In this document: positions 26,816-36,636 of the stretch, piece by piece
Position numbering within the stretch: position 1 is the stretch's first letter
Layout of the letters: every line of letters starts with the position of its first letter
NCBI RefSeq assembly: GCF_001591165.1
Contig: NZ_BCUG01000019.1
Location: 52,512 to 116,511 of the forward strand
Source of the DNA: Thauera butanivorans NBRC 103042
Lineage (GTDB): Bacteria; Pseudomonadota; Gammaproteobacteria; Burkholderiales; Rhodocyclaceae
Length of the DNA: 64,000 bases
Direction of reading: 5' to 3'
Program-made: the position numbers and the translations under genes
The notes under the pieces: model-generated
Told to the model about the DNA's origin: nothing
The model's input: the letters and a program-made list of their open reading frames with translations, nothing else
Databases searched by the model: none

Positions 26816-28855
26816 TCAGCGGCCGATGGCGATGAGTTCGTCGAACAGCCGCTGCGCCACGGTCATGACGCGGGCCGAGGCCTGATAGGCAAGCTGGAAG
26901 CGGATCAGGTTGGCCGCTTCCTCGTCCAGATTGACGCCCGAGACGCTGTCGCGCGCCGAGGTGGCCTGTGTCACCAGCGCCTGCTGCGCGGCTTCGTTGA
27001 CCTGGGCTTCGCGCGTCTTGTTGCCGACGGTGGTCACGGTCTGGGCATAGACCGACTGGAACGTGGCGGTCGGCCGCCCGCCGGCATCGGCCAGCAGGGT
27101 CTTGGACGTCTGCAGCGCGCCGAGCGCGACCGCATTGCGGTTGTCGGCGACGCCGGCAGCGTTCGGCGCGAAGGCGAAAGTGTCGCCAGCTTCGGGCGTG
27201 CCGCTGAACTCGAAGTCGAACTCATACCCGCCCGGGCCGGTGACGCGGAAGCGCGCTCCGGACGAATCCGTGGCCGGGTCGAAGGTCGTGCCGGTGCCGC
27301 CGCTTGGATAGGCGGTATCCGTCAGCCACTGTCCGCTCGTGCTGTCCTGCCGCAGGCGCTCGATGGTGTAGCCGGCCGGCACCGACAGACTGGTGCCGCC
27401 GAAGCTGGCCGAGAAGGCGGCGAAATCCGGCTTGCCGTCGCCCGAAGCATCCATGCCGGCGTTGCTGCGGACATCGATGTTGGCCAGCTTGCCCGTGCCC
27501 TGGTTGGTCAATGGCGCGGTCACCGACATCGGCCCGCCGGCGGCGATTTCGCGCGGATCGGAAATGGCCACGGAAATGTCGCGCGCGGCGTTGCGCGTCG
27601 GCTGGATCAGCAGCCCCTTGGCCGGCACGCTGGCCGCGTCCGGAATCGTGACCGACAGGCCGCCGCCGTTCAACGTCAGCGGCCCGGCGGCCGGCAGGCT
27701 CAGGGAAGCCAGCTCCTCGTTGCCGGCAAACAGCCTGAGCGCGCCGCCGTCGCTGTCGATGGCGACGCGGTAATCCCTGGCCCGCACCGCGCTCACGTCG
27801 GTGATGCCGGCGCTGACGCCCGCCGTGGCCGGCACGACCGTGGGCGTGATCGGCTTGAAGAAGTCCTTGCCGAAGACCCCTTCCAGGTCGATGCCGAGCT
27901 TGTGCTGGGCATTGACGGTTTCGGTGATGCCCAGCGCGATCAGGCCCAGTTCGTTCTGTGCGGCATCGAGCGACACGCGGCGGAACTCCAGCAGCCCGCC
28001 GAGCGTTCCGCCGGTCAGCAGCGATTCCGCCAGTTCCATGCGGTTGCCGCCCGGCGCCACCATCGAGATCGCGCCGCGTGTCGGATCGTTGGCGCTGGGC
28101 ACGACTTCGAAGGTCGATACCGTGCCACGCAGCACCAGCGACTGCCCCGAGCCGATGAACACCGACACCGCGCCGTTCGCCTGCGCGCCATCGGTTTCCT
28201 CGACGATGGTGATCTTCACCAGCTTGTTCAGTTCGGCCAGCAACTGGTCGCGCTGGTCCAGCAGGTCGTTGGCCGGCGTGCCGGCTCCGCCCGCCTGGGC
28301 GATGACGATGCGCTGGTTCATGTCCGCGATCGCCTGCGCATAGGTGTTGATCGACTCGACCGTCTGCACGATGCTGCCTTCGACGCCGTCACGGATTTCT
28401 TCCAGCCGGGCATTCAGCGACTGGAAGCGCGACGCCAGCGACTGGGCATTGGAAATCAGCGCCTGGCGCGCCGCCACGCTGGTCGGGTTGGAAGCGACTT
28501 CCTGCACGCCGGCAAAGAAGTTTTCCATCGCCGGCGACAGCCCGGTGGTGCGATCGGCCAGCAGGTTGTTGATCTGGCCGACTTGCGCGCCGTAGGCCGC
28601 ATATTGCGAGCGGCGGTTGTCGGCCTGCAGGATCTGTCCTTCCAGGAAGCGGTCGTAGCTGCGCGTCACCGAGGACACCTGGGTGCCCTGGCCGAAAAAG
28701 CCCGCGCCGGTGAACAAGGGCTGCAGCGCACTCTGCCCCACCGTTTGCCGGTGGTAGCCCTTGGTCCCTGCATTGGTGATGTTGTGACTGGTGGTATTGA
28801 GCTGGGCCTGTGCCGCATTGAGGCCCGTCATTCCGATGTTCAGCATGCCAGCCAT
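26816..28855 (-). CDS. flgK: flagellar hook-associated protein FlgK (HAP1)
   Basis: First junction protein on the hook. The 679-residue protein starts MAGMLNIGMTGLNAAQAQLN with the rod/hook-type NTTSHNITNAGTKGYHRQ motif and ends with the conserved helical LIRFQLAYQASARVMTVAQ. The middle carries long variable beta domains. It has its own sigma-54 promoter about 40-55 bases upstream, whereas in enteric bacteria flgK is mostly FliA-driven. Confidence 0.96.
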   Translation of the reverse strand: MAGMLNIGMTGLNAAQAQLNTTSHNITNAGTKGYHRQTVGQSALQPLFTGAGFFGQGTQVSSVTRSYDRFLEGQILQADNRRSQYAAYGAQVGQINNLLADRTTGLSPAMENFFAGVQEVASNPTSVAARQALISNAQSLASRFQSLNARLEEIRDGVEGSIVQTVESINTYAQAIADMNQRIVIAQAGGAGTPANDLLDQRDQLLAELNKLVKITIVEETDGAQANGAVSVFIGSGQSLVLRGTVSTFEVVPSANDPTRGAISMVAPGGNRMELAESLLTGGTLGGLLEFRRVSLDAAQNELGLIALGITETVNAQHKLGIDLEGVFGKDFFKPITPTVVPATAGVSAGITDVSAVRARDYRVAIDSDGGALRLFAGNEELASLSLPAAGPLTLNGGGLSVTIPDAASVPAKGLLIQPTRNAARDISVAISDPREIAAGGPMSVTAPLTNQGTGKLANIDVRSNAGMDASGDGKPDFAAFSASFGGTSLSVPAGYTIERLRQDSTSGQWLTDTAYPSGGTGTTFDPATDSSGARFRVTGPGGYEFDFEFSGTPEAGDTFAFAPNAAGVADNRNAVALGALQTSKTLLADAGGRPTATFQSVYAQTVTTVGNKTREAQVNEAAQQALVTQATSARDSVSGVNLDEEAANLIRFQLAYQASARVMTVAQRLFDELIAIGR

Positions 28856-28894
28856 GATGGTCTTCCTGATCCGCGATTGCCTGGAAAGGGTTCA

Positions 28895-28909
28895 GCAAGA
28901 AGGATGCCA
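28895..28909 (-). promoter_or_regulatory. sigma-54 promoter of flgKL
   Basis: Minus strand TGGCAT-CCTTC-TTGC (28909-28895) matches 5/6 of the -24 box and all of the -12 box, with GG-N10-GC spacing. The start would fall near 28884, about 29 bases before the flgK start. Confidence 0.82.
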
Positions 28910-28951
28910 CCCCGAAACCGGCAATTCATGCGGCCATCCGGAGCGGCAGGC

Positions 28952-29998
28952 TCAGCCGATGCCGGCCAGTGCGCTGCGCAGCGTGCTGCCGCCGATGATG
29001 CGGGTGAGCTTGTCGGCGTACTGCGGATCGGTGGCATAGCCGGCATCCTGCAGGCTGCGGGCGAAGCCGGCAGCATCGGTCTGGCCCAGCACGCCGGCGT
29101 AGCGCGGGCTGCGCGCCATCAGGCTGGCATAGTCGCGGAAGGATTCGGCATAGGACGAATACGAGCGGAAGCGTGCCGCTTCGGCATAGGGGCGGCCGTC
29201 GGCATATTCGGTGACCTCGCGGTCGACGGTGCGGCCGCGCCAGGCCGAGCCGGCCTTGATGTTGAACAGGTTGTGGCTGGGGCTGCCGTCGGCATGGCGC
29301 AACTGCTTCTCGCCCCAGCCCGTTTCCAGCGCCGCCTGCGCCACCATGAAGGCGGGCGGGATGCCGGTGCGCTTGCTGGCTTCGACGGCATGCGGCCACA
29401 CCTCGGCGACGAAGCCGCGGACCTTGTCCGACACCGCGCCGCCAAGCTGGCGCACGCGCTGGATCGCCTCCCTGAAGCCGGCTTCGAGCACGCCGCCGCC
29501 GGCCGCCCTGGCATCGCCGGAGGCAGCCGGCGCAGCAGCCTCGGCACGGGCCTGAACCGGCACCGCGCGCCGCGCGGCGGCAGATATTGCCGCGCCGCGA
29601 AGCACGCCGGCAAGCGGAAAGCCATCCTTGCCGCCCTGCCCGGTCTGCCCGGCCTGTGCGGGCGCCGCCAGGGCATCCGTACCCGCCGCACCTTCATCCT
29701 TGCCGCCAAGCTGGCGGAACAGGGTATCGGCGAGGCCGGTGCCGCGCCCCTGCGACAGGTTCAGTGCCATCTGCTGGTCGAGCAGGCTCTGGTACATGCG
29801 GGTCTGGTCACTGTCGAGCAGGCTGTTCTGCGGCGTGGCGTCGCGCATCGACTTCAGCATCATCTGCATGAACAAGGCCTCGAACTGCTTCGAGGCCGCG
29901 CGCAAGGCCTCATTCGAGCGGCCTTCGCTGCGGGCGAGCCGCTGCAGCTCGCCGAGCGAGTTGGGATCGAGGGCGTTGAGCTGGACGCCGGCGTTCAT
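28952..29998 (-). CDS. flgJ: rod-cap/peptidoglycan hydrolase FlgJ
   Basis: Two-domain protein: an N-terminal rod-assembly cap (SKQFEALFMQMMLKSMRDAT, DQQMALNLSQGRGTGLADTL) and a C-terminal glucosaminidase-family domain that opens the peptidoglycan for the rod (QAALETGWGEKQ with the catalytic Glu, then SHNLFNIKAG). A low-complexity Ala/Gly linker joins them; a GCGGCA-N5-TGCCGC palindrome lies in its coding sequence. 348 residues, normal length; last gene of flgGHIJ. Confidence 0.96.
   Translation of the reverse strand: MNAGVQLNALDPNSLGELQRLARSEGRSNEALRAASKQFEALFMQMMLKSMRDATPQNSLLDSDQTRMYQSLLDQQMALNLSQGRGTGLADTLFRQLGGKDEGAAGTDALAAPAQAGQTGQGGKDGFPLAGVLRGAAISAAARRAVPVQARAEAAAPAASGDARAAGGGVLEAGFREAIQRVRQLGGAVSDKVRGFVAEVWPHAVEASKRTGIPPAFMVAQAALETGWGEKQLRHADGSPSHNLFNIKAGSAWRGRTVDREVTEYADGRPYAEAARFRSYSSYAESFRDYASLMARSPRYAGVLGQTDAAGFARSLQDAGYATDPQYADKLTRIIGGSTLRSALAGIG
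29577..29593. repeat. GCGGCA-N5-TGCCGC palindrome in flgJ
   Basis: Perfect palindrome with centre GATAT (ATATC on the minus strand, the same centre as the flhB site). It lies about 670 bases upstream of the flgK sigma-54 promoter, rather far but possible for an enhancer; it encodes part of the weakly constrained FlgJ linker. Confidence 0.4.
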
Positions 29999-30007
29999 GG
30001 CCCGCCC

Positions 30008-31135
30008 TCAGATGATTTCCAGCTCGGCGCGCAGCGCGCCGGCCGCCTTCATCGCCTGCAGGATGCTGACCAGGTCCATCGGCTTGGCGCCCAATGCGTT
30101 GAGCGCCTTGACCACGTCGGCCAGATTGCCGCCGGCACGCACGTTGTGGATGCTGCCGCCGTCCTGGCGGATGTCGACCTGGCCCTGGTTCTGCGCCGCC
30201 ACCGTCTCGCCGCGCGAGAACGGCGCCGGCTGGCTGACTTCGGTCTGGCTGTCGACGGTGACGGTGAGGTTGCCGTGCGACACCGCCACGTTCTGCAGCG
30301 TCACGCGCTGGTTCATGACCACCGAGCCGGTGCGCGAATTGACGATGACCTTGGCGATCTGCTCGCCCGGTGCCACCCTCAGGTTCTCGATCCGGCCGAG
30401 GAAGGCCACGCGGCGCGACACGTCCTGCGGCGCCATGACCTGGATGCTGCGGCCGTCCAGCGCATAGGCCGAGCCCGGCGCAATCGCGTTGATGGCATCG
30501 ACCACCTTGCCGGCGGTGTGGAAATCGGCTTCATTGAGCTCGACCATGACGAAGTCGCCCTGCCCGACCGACGCGGCCACGCCGCGCTCCACCGTGGCGC
30601 CGCCGGGAATCCGCCCTGCCGCCAAATGGTTGATGGTCTGCGCCGCGCCGCCCGCCGCGCCGCCCGCGCCGCCGACGGCGAGGTTGCCCTGGGCCACCGC
30701 ATACACCTGGCCGTCCGCGCCTTTCAGCGGCGTCATCACCAGCGTGCCGCCGCGCAGACTCTTGGCGTTGCCGATCGAGGACACGGTGACGTCGATCGCC
30801 TGGCCGGGCCGGGCGAAGGCCGGCAGGCTGGCCGTCACCATCACCGCGGCGACGTTCTTCAACTGCATGTTGGTGCCCTGCGGCACGGTGACGCCCATGT
30901 TGCCCAGCATGTTGACGATGCTCTGCTTGGTGAAGGGCGTCTGCGTGGTCTGGTCGCCGCTGCCGTCGAGGCCGACCACCAGGCCATAGCCGACGAGCTG
31001 GTTCTCGCGCACGCCGGCGATGGTGGCCAGGTCCTTGATGCGCTCGGGCGCGGCTTCGGCCGCCGACACGAAGAAGATGCCGGCCGCCACGGCCACCACC
31101 AGCGCGCGCGTCAGCAGGGATCGGAAGGCGTTCAT
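30008..31135 (-). CDS. flgI: flagellar P-ring protein FlgI
   Basis: Forms the periplasmic P ring, the bushing of the rod in the peptidoglycan layer. The 375-residue protein has a cleavable signal peptide (ending ...[13 protein letters not shown]) and the family signatures [20 protein letters not shown] and [13 protein letters not shown]. It lies between flgH (12 bases) and flgJ (9 bases) in one operon. Confidence 0.97.
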   Translation of the reverse strand: MNAFRSLLTRALVVAVAAGIFFVSAAEAAPERIKDLATIAGVRENQLVGYGLVVGLDGSGDQTTQTPFTKQSIVNMLGNMGVTVPQGTNMQLKNVAAVMVTASLPAFARPGQAIDVTVSSIGNAKSLRGGTLVMTPLKGADGQVYAVAQGNLAVGGAGGAAGGAAQTINHLAAGRIPGGATVERGVAASVGQGDFVMVELNEADFHTAGKVVDAINAIAPGSAYALDGRSIQVMAPQDVSRRVAFLGRIENLRVAPGEQIAKVIVNSRTGSVVMNQRVTLQNVAVSHGNLTVTVDSQTEVSQPAPFSRGETVAAQNQGQVDIRQDGGSIHNVRAGGNLADVVKALNALGAKPMDLVSILQAMKAAGALRAELEII

Positions 31136-31147
31136 GTCTGGCCCCGT

Positions 31148-31825
31148 TCAGAAAGGCAGGATGGCGAGGAAGAAGCGCTGCAGCCAGCCCATGGTGTTGG
31201 ACTGGTCGATGACGCCGGTGCCGCGGTATTCGATGCGCGCATCGGCGACCTGGATCGACTGCACCGTATTGGTCGACGTGACGGTGTTGGGGTCGACCAC
31301 GCCCGAGAAGCGGATGAATTCGTTGCCCTGGTTGATCGCCAGCATCTTCTCGCCCGACACCAGCAGGTTGCCGTTGGCGTAGACGTCGATGACCGTGACC
31401 GTGATCGTGCCGTTGAAGGCGTTGTTGGCGCGGGCGCTGCCGGCGCCGTTGAAGCCGGAATCGACCCCGGCCTCGACGTTCAGCCCATTGAGCCCGCCCA
31501 GCGGCAGGCGCGAGGAGGCGGTGATGCCGCCCGTCATTTCGGAGCTGCGCGTTGCGCTGGTGTTGGCGCTCTTGGTCGCGGTGTTGCGCTCGACCAGGTT
31601 GATCGTGATGATGTCGCCGACATGGCGCGCGCGCCTGTCCTCGAACAGCGGGCGCGCCAGCGCCGCCTGGTAGATGGCGCCGTTCGCGGCGGGTGCCGGA
31701 GCCTGGCCGTCCGGGCGCACGCTCATCGGCTGATGCACGGCGGTCGGCGGCACGGTTTCGATGGCGGCGCAGCCCGACAGCAGCGCCAGCGCGGCGGCAA
31801 GCCAGAATGCGGACAGCGGTTTCAT
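31148..31825 (-). CDS. flgH: flagellar L-ring lipoprotein FlgH
   Basis: Forms the outer-membrane L ring. The 225 residues begin with a lipoprotein signal (LALLSGC, lipidated C19) and contain the family's [20 protein letters not shown] and the C-terminal [20 protein letters not shown]. Follows flgG by 10 bases. Confidence 0.97.
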   Translation of the reverse strand: MKPLSAFWLAAALALLSGCAAIETVPPTAVHQPMSVRPDGQAPAPAANGAIYQAALARPLFEDRRARHVGDIITINLVERNTATKSANTSATRSSEMTGGITASSRLPLGGLNGLNVEAGVDSGFNGAGSARANNAFNGTITVTVIDVYANGNLLVSGEKMLAINQGNEFIRFSGVVDPNTVTSTNTVQSIQVADARIEYRGTGVIDQSNTMGWLQRFFLAILPF

Positions 31826-31835
31826 GGCGATGCGC

Positions 31836-32618
31836 TCACAGCTGGGTGAGCCGGCCCAGCATCTGGTCGGACGTGGAGATGGCGCGCGAATTCAGCTCGT
31901 AGGCGCGCTGCGTGACGATCATGCTGACGAGTTCCTCGGCGACGTTGACGTTCGAGTTCTCGACGTAGCCCTGGTTGATGACGCCCGCGCCATTGGTGCC
32001 CGGCTCGGTCGGCGTGGCCTCGCCGCTCGACGCCGTCTCGTAGAACAGGTTCTCGCCCATGCTCTGCAGGCCGCCCGGATTGACGAAGGTGGCGAGCTGG
32101 ATCTGGCCGACGGGCTGCATCTCGATCTGGTTGGGCAGCTTGACGGTGACGGTGCCGTCCTTGCCGATGGAGATCTGCGTGGCATCGGCGGGGATCTGAA
32201 TGGCGTCGAGCAGCGGATAGCCGCTGGCGGTGATGACGTTGCCCTGGTTGTCGAGCTGCAGCGCACCGTCGCGGGTGTAGGCCGTGGTGCCGTCGGGCAT
32301 CGCGATCTGCAGGAAACCGTTGCCCTGTATCGCGAGGTCGAGCGCGCCGCCCGTCTGCTGCGGACTGCCCTGGGTGAAGATGCGCTCGGTGGCCACCGGC
32401 CTCACGCCGGTACCGATCTGCAGACCGCTCGACACCTGGGTCTGCTGCGTGGTCTGCGCCCCCGGCTGGCGGATCGTCTGGTACAGCAGATCCTCGAACA
32501 CTGCGCGCTGGCGCTTGTAGCCGTTGGTCGAGACGTTGGCGAGGTTGTTGGAGATCACGTCCAGCGAAGTCTGCTGGGCATCGAGCCCGGTACGGGCGGT
32601 CCACAGGGAGCGGATCAT
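31836..32618 (-). CDS. flgG: distal rod protein FlgG
   Basis: Distal rod subunit, 260 residues. It starts [20 protein letters not shown] with the rod/hook consensus [16 protein letters not shown] and ends [21 protein letters not shown] chose ATG 32618; an open extension to 32693 would cross the leader palindrome and has no family similarity. Heads flgGHIJ, separated from flgF by 186 bases that hold a sigma-54-like promoter. Confidence 0.96.
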   Translation of the reverse strand: MIRSLWTARTGLDAQQTSLDVISNNLANVSTNGYKRQRAVFEDLLYQTIRQPGAQTTQQTQVSSGLQIGTGVRPVATERIFTQGSPQQTGGALDLAIQGNGFLQIAMPDGTTAYTRDGALQLDNQGNVITASGYPLLDAIQIPADATQISIGKDGTVTVKLPNQIEMQPVGQIQLATFVNPGGLQSMGENLFYETASSGEATPTEPGTNGAGVINQGYVENSNVNVAEELVSMIVTQRAYELNSRAISTSDQMLGRLTQL

Positions 32619-32644
32619 GATGGAGTCCTCTGTTCTGCGTTGCC

Positions 32645-32667
32645 GTGCCGGCAGGCCTTGCCGGCAC
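32645..32667. repeat. long palindrome in flgG leader
   Basis: GTGCCGGCA-GGCCT-TGCCGGCAC, nine-base perfect arms, in the untranslated leader of flgG, 27-49 bases before its start. Its core CGGCA-N5-TGCCG fits the palindrome family seen across the flagellar region. As RNA it would also form a stable hairpin close to the ribosome site; there is no T-run, so it is not a plain terminator. Confidence 0.6.
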
Positions 32668-32742
32668 GCGGCGGCGATTGCCGCTTCTTGCACGGGATCA
32701 GTCTAGGCCCTTGCCGGCCACGGCCATCCCGCGATAAACAAC

Positions 32743-32757
32743 GCAAAAACCGTGCTA
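32743..32757 (-). promoter_or_regulatory. sigma-54-like promoter of flgGHIJ
   Basis: Minus strand TAGCAC-GGTTT-TTGC has a perfect -12 box and a -24 box with one change, but that change hits the first of the two invariant guanines (TAGC for TGGC), so it may be weak. The start would be near 32731. Confidence 0.5.
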
Positions 32758-32804
32758 ATCATGCGCAAGGGGGCGGACGGCGGGCATCGGCGCCCGCGTG
32801 CGCC

Positions 32805-33539
32805 TCAGCGCGCAGCCAGCACCTGCGTGGCGGCACGGTCGTTGGCTTCGGCCGTTTGCAGCATGCGGACCTGCATCTCGAACTGCCGCGCGAGCGAGAT
32901 CATCTGCACCATCTGGTCGGCGACATTGACGTTGCTGCCTTCGAGGTAGCCGCCCGCGACCTGCACGTTCTCGTCCGCCGGCGCCGGCGCGCCGCCGGCG
33001 AGCCGGAACAGGCCGTCATCGCCACGCACCAGTTCGGCCTCGGGCGGATTCACCAGCTTGAGCCGGGCGACGATATTGACGATGTTGCCGTTCGGGTCGA
33101 TGGACGACACCGAGCCGTCGCGGCCGATGACGATCTCGGTATCGGGCGGCAGCGCGATCGGCCCGCCGTCGCCTGCCACCGGCAACCCGTCGCGGGTCTG
33201 CAGGATGCCGGCGGGGCTCAGCGTGAGGCTGCCGTCGCGGGTATAGCCTTCGCTGCCGTCGGGCAGTTGCACGGCCAGCCAGCCCTTGCCTTCCACCGCC
33301 ACGTCGTAGGGCCGGCCGGTGTACTGGATCGGCCCCGGGGTGAAGTCGTTGGCAATGCTGGCGTCGACCGCGAACGAACGCGAGCGGAAGGCCTCGGTCT
33401 GGATTTCCACGCCGCGCAGCTTGTGCATCTGTGCGCGAAAGCCGGTGGACGCGGCATTGGCGATGTTGTTCGACACCGCCGCCTGCTGGTTCATCGTCCC
33501 AGTGGCGCCGGTCATCGCCGTATAGATCAGACGGTCCAT
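32805..33539 (-). CDS. flgF: proximal rod protein FlgF
   Basis: Rod subunit of 244 residues. N-terminus MDRLIYTAMTGATGTMNQQA with AVSNNIANAASTGFRAQ; C-terminus DQMVQMISLARQFEMQVRML, both typical of the axial family. It follows flgE after 47 bases. Confidence 0.96.
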   Translation of the reverse strand: MDRLIYTAMTGATGTMNQQAAVSNNIANAASTGFRAQMHKLRGVEIQTEAFRSRSFAVDASIANDFTPGPIQYTGRPYDVAVEGKGWLAVQLPDGSEGYTRDGSLTLSPAGILQTRDGLPVAGDGGPIALPPDTEIVIGRDGSVSSIDPNGNIVNIVARLKLVNPPEAELVRGDDGLFRLAGGAPAPADENVQVAGGYLEGSNVNVADQMVQMISLARQFEMQVRMLQTAEANDRAATQVLAAR

Positions 33540-33586
33540 GCTCTACTCCCCCTGCCCGGGCTGCCCGGAACGAACCCCTGCCGCCA

Positions 33587-34915
33587 TCAGCGCAGGTTGA
33601 CCAGCGTCTGCAGGATCTGGTCCTGCGTGCGGATCGACTGCGCATTGGCCTGGTAGTTGCGCTGCTGGATGATCATCTGCACCAGTTCCTGGGTCAGGTC
33701 GACGTTCGACTCCTCGACCTGGCCGGCGGAGATGACGCCGTTCATGCCGTTGCCCGGCGTGCCCCGCGCGAAGCCGCCAGACTCCGGCGTCTCGACCCAG
33801 TAGTTGTTGCCGATGGGCGACAAGCCGTTGTTGTTGCGCACGGTGGTCAGGTTGACGATGCCGACGTCCTTGGTGTCGCCGTTCGAGTAGCGCGCCTGGA
33901 TGATGCCGTTGCGGCTGATCGACAGGCCGGATATTTCTCCCGGCGGGGCCCCGTCCTGCTTCAGTTCGCGCGGTTTGGACTCGCCGCCGAACTGCGTGAT
34001 GGCGTTCAGCCCCAGCGTGGACTCGTTCGGGTTGACCGCGTCCGTCCCCAGCAGCGCGCTGAACACCGAGCCGTTGGTCGGCGGCGTGACGCCCGCCGTC
34101 ACATGCGGCGTGACCGCGGCCACCCGGCCCACACCATCGAAACCGATCGTGGAATTGTGGGTGAGCGTGCTGGTGTCGTTGTCGACGACGGTGTAGGCAT
34201 CCCATTCGCTGTAGGTCGGGGGCGCCGTCGTGGTGTCGACGACGTCGCTGCGGCGCACGAAGTAGAAGGACAGCGTGTGCTCCTTGCCCAGTGAATCGAA
34301 GATCGGGATTCCGGTTGAGTACGTGTAGGTCAGCGGGTCCGACGGATCGATCGCCGCGGCCGGCGGCGCCGGCGTCGGAATCACTTCGGCATCGGCGCTG
34401 AGGTTCAGGTTCAGGCTGATTTCCGAGGTCTCTATCGCCCCCACGCCCGAGGCGGGCACGATCAGCGGCCGGAAGGTATCCACCGAGGCCGTTGCCGGCG
34501 CATAGACGTCGCCCGACACCGGATCGATCGCCTGGTAGCCCATCAGACGGTCGCCGAGCGAGGTGACGATGTAGCCTTCCTTGTTGATGTCGAACTGCCC
34601 GTTGCGCGACAGCGCGTAGCCGCCGTTCTGCAGTTCGATCTCGAAGAAGCCGTTGCCGTTGATCGCCATGTCCAGCGGGTTGCTGGTGGTGGTGACGTTG
34701 CCCTGGGTGAAGGCCTGGCGCACCGCCTGCACCGCGCTGCCGATGCCGATCTGGATTTTCGACACGGCGCCGGTGAGCGACGAGGCATAGGCGTCCGCGA
34801 ACACCGTGCCGGAGTTCTTGAAGCCCACGGTGCTGGCGTTGGCGACGTTGTTCGAGATGACGTCGAGCGCCTTGGAGGAGGAGTTCAGGCCGCTGAGGCC
34901 TTGCTGGAATGCCAT
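33587..34915 (-). CDS. flgE: flagellar hook protein FlgE
   Basis: Builds the hook, the universal joint. The 442-residue protein has the axial N-terminus (MAFQQGLSGLNSSSKALDVI then NNVANASTVGFKNS) and C-terminus (ELVQMIIQQRNYQANAQSIR), with a long central variable domain rich in Thr/Pro. It follows flgD by 15 bases. Confidence 0.97.
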   Translation of the reverse strand: MAFQQGLSGLNSSSKALDVISNNVANASTVGFKNSGTVFADAYASSLTGAVSKIQIGIGSAVQAVRQAFTQGNVTTTSNPLDMAINGNGFFEIELQNGGYALSRNGQFDINKEGYIVTSLGDRLMGYQAIDPVSGDVYAPATASVDTFRPLIVPASGVGAIETSEISLNLNLSADAEVIPTPAPPAAAIDPSDPLTYTYSTGIPIFDSLGKEHTLSFYFVRRSDVVDTTTAPPTYSEWDAYTVVDNDTSTLTHNSTIGFDGVGRVAAVTPHVTAGVTPPTNGSVFSALLGTDAVNPNESTLGLNAITQFGGESKPRELKQDGAPPGEISGLSISRNGIIQARYSNGDTKDVGIVNLTTVRNNNGLSPIGNNYWVETPESGGFARGTPGNGMNGVISAGQVEESNVDLTQELVQMIIQQRNYQANAQSIRTQDQILQTLVNLR

Positions 34916-34930
34916 GATCGGTGCTCCGGA

Positions 34931-35599
34931 TCAGAGGATCTGCTTGATGTCGTCCAACTTGAACAGGCCGAGGTCGCCCACCTGCAGGTCGGTGCCCTTG
35001 GTGCCGCGAACGATGCTGGTGACGGCGCCGAACTGCAGCGTGCGCCCCTCGACCTTGTCGTCGCCACGCGTCGCCGACAGGGACAGCGTGTAGACGCCGT
35101 CGGCCGCGCGCGAGCCGTCTTCCGCCGTGCCGTCCCAGACGAAGTTGTGGCTGCCGGCCTCGAGGCCGTCGAAGACCATCTGCTTGACAACCAGGCCCGA
35201 ACTGTCCCTGATCGTCAGCGTCGTGGTATCCGCCGGGCCGTCGATTTCGAAGCCGCCGATCCCGCCGGCCTCGGTCAGCACCACGCGCTGGCCCTCGACC
35301 AGCACGCCGCGCCCGATCAGCGCCGCAGCGTTCAGGCCCTCGGACGAAGCCTGCGAATCGAAGAAGGACTGCACCATCTTGTTGAGGCGCTCGATGCCAT
35401 CGACCGTGCTCATCTGCGCGAGCTGCGAGGTCAACTCGGCGTTCTCCATCGGATTCATCGGATCCTGGTTCTGGAGCTGGGTGGTCAGCAGCTTGAGAAA
35501 ACGGCCCTGCATGTCCTCTTCCGCCGCCTGCACGGGTTCGCTGCGGGCCAGCTTGGACAGTACGTTTTCCGCTGTCGTGTTGTTCGAGACGGTGGTCAT
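34931..35599 (-). CDS. flgD: hook-capping protein FlgD
   Basis: Scaffold cap for hook assembly, discarded when the hook is complete. The 222 residues include the N-terminal export/cap motif (FLKLLTTQLQNQDPMNPMEN) and the C-terminal FlgD Ig/tudor-like fold (GLEAGSHNFVWDGTAEDGSR). Confidence 0.96.
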   Translation of the reverse strand: MTTVSNNTTAENVLSKLARSEPVQAAEEDMQGRFLKLLTTQLQNQDPMNPMENAELTSQLAQMSTVDGIERLNKMVQSFFDSQASSEGLNAAALIGRGVLVEGQRVVLTEAGGIGGFEIDGPADTTTLTIRDSSGLVVKQMVFDGLEAGSHNFVWDGTAEDGSRAADGVYTLSLSATRGDDKVEGRTLQFGAVTSIVRGTKGTDLQVGDLGLFKLDDIKQIL

Positions 35600-35638
35600 G
35601 AATCTCTCCTGCTCACGGCATCATTTGCCGGACAGCGC

Positions 35639-36043
35639 TTACTGTCCGATCTGCAGGGTACGTTGAAGCAATGTCCGTGCCGTATTCATGATCTCGGCGT
35701 TGTTCTGGTACGAACGCGAGGCCGAGATCATGTTCACCATCTCCTCGGCGACGTTCACGTTGGGCATTTCGACATAGCCTTCGACGTTCGCCGCCGGATT
35801 GTTCGGCTCGTACACCAGCCGCATCGGCGCCGCGCTGTCGACGATCTGGGTCACCTGCACGCCGACCGAAGCCGGCCCCGCCATCTGGCGGGCGGCGAAG
35901 ACGACCTGCTTGGCGCGGTAGGGTTCGCCCGTCTCGGTGGTCACGCTGTCGGCGTTGGCAAGGTTGGAGGCCGTGGTGTTGAGCCGCAGCGACTGGGCAT
36001 TGAGCGCCGAGCCGGCGATCTGGAAAACGTTGAGCATGCTCAT
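35639..36043 (-). CDS. flgC: proximal rod protein FlgC
   Basis: Rod subunit of 134 residues: IAGSALNAQSLRLNTTASNL near the start and VNVAEEMVNMISASRSYQNN at the end, the FlgC signature. Eleven bases after flgB. Confidence 0.97.
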   Translation of the reverse strand: MSMLNVFQIAGSALNAQSLRLNTTASNLANADSVTTETGEPYRAKQVVFAARQMAGPASVGVQVTQIVDSAAPMRLVYEPNNPAANVEGYVEMPNVNVAEEMVNMISASRSYQNNAEIMNTARTLLQRTLQIGQ

Positions 36044-36054
36044 GATGAAGCTCC

Positions 36055-36471
36055 TTACTGGCCGGTGAGCGCCGTGTTCATCGAACGCAGCATGCCGTTG
36101 ATGAAGGTCACGCTCGCCTCGTAGCGCAGCGAGTTCTCGGCGAAGGCCGCGCGCTCGACGTCCATGTTGACGGTATTGCCGTCGACGGCGGACTGGAGTT
36201 CGGTGCGGTACAGCGTGAAGCTGTCGGCGCCCGGTGCGCCGCCGCCGGCGATGTGGCCGCGGTGCGTGGTGTCGAGCGCCACGCCGGGCAGGCCGCCGCC
36301 GGGCGCATTGCCCAGCGCACTGTCGAGGGCGCTGCGGAAATCGATATCGCGCGCCTTGTAGTGCGGCGTGTCGGCATTGGCGATGTTCGACGCCAGCAGT
36401 TCCTGGCGATGGGCCTGGAGATTGAATGCCGCCTGGTGGAAGCGCATCTGGTTGTCGAGCAGGGTCTTCAT
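36055..36471 (-). CDS. flgB: proximal rod protein FlgB
   Basis: Rod subunit of 138 residues, with LQAHRQELLASNIANADTPH and YKARDIDF, the FlgB signature. First gene of flgBCDEF, divergent from flgA, with a sigma-54-type promoter about 70-85 bases upstream. Confidence 0.97.
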   Translation of the reverse strand: MKTLLDNQMRFHQAAFNLQAHRQELLASNIANADTPHYKARDIDFRSALDSALGNAPGGGLPGVALDTTHRGHIAGGGAPGADSFTLYRTELQSAVDGNTVNMDVERAAFAENSLRYEASVTFINGMLRSMNTALTGQ

Positions 36472-36539
36472 CGCCTTACCTCGCGGATGGAAGTGCCGCG
36501 CCCCGCGAATGGGGAACGCAATCGATGGCTATGGAAGGT

Positions 36540-36554
36540 GCAGCTTTCATGCCA
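36540..36554 (-). promoter_or_regulatory. sigma-54 promoter of flgBCDEF
   Basis: Minus strand TGGCAT-GAAAG-CTGC (36554-36540) keeps GG and GC ten bases apart, 5/6 in the -24 box and 3/4 in the -12 box. The start would be near 36528, giving a ~57-base leader. Confidence 0.72.
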
Positions 36555-36636
36555 GCGATGCTAAGCCCCGGCCCGCTTTCGCCCTCGCCGGATAAGGCGG
36601 AGGAAAACCGCCCAAATCTGCCGCTTGCGGACACGG

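Noticed and set aside
27902..31849. A 1315-codon open frame on the plus strand
   Set aside because: It runs antisense across flgK, flgJ, flgI and flgH, all clear genes. High G+C removes stops from the opposite strand; its composition (Gly/His/Arg/Asp-rich) has no domain.
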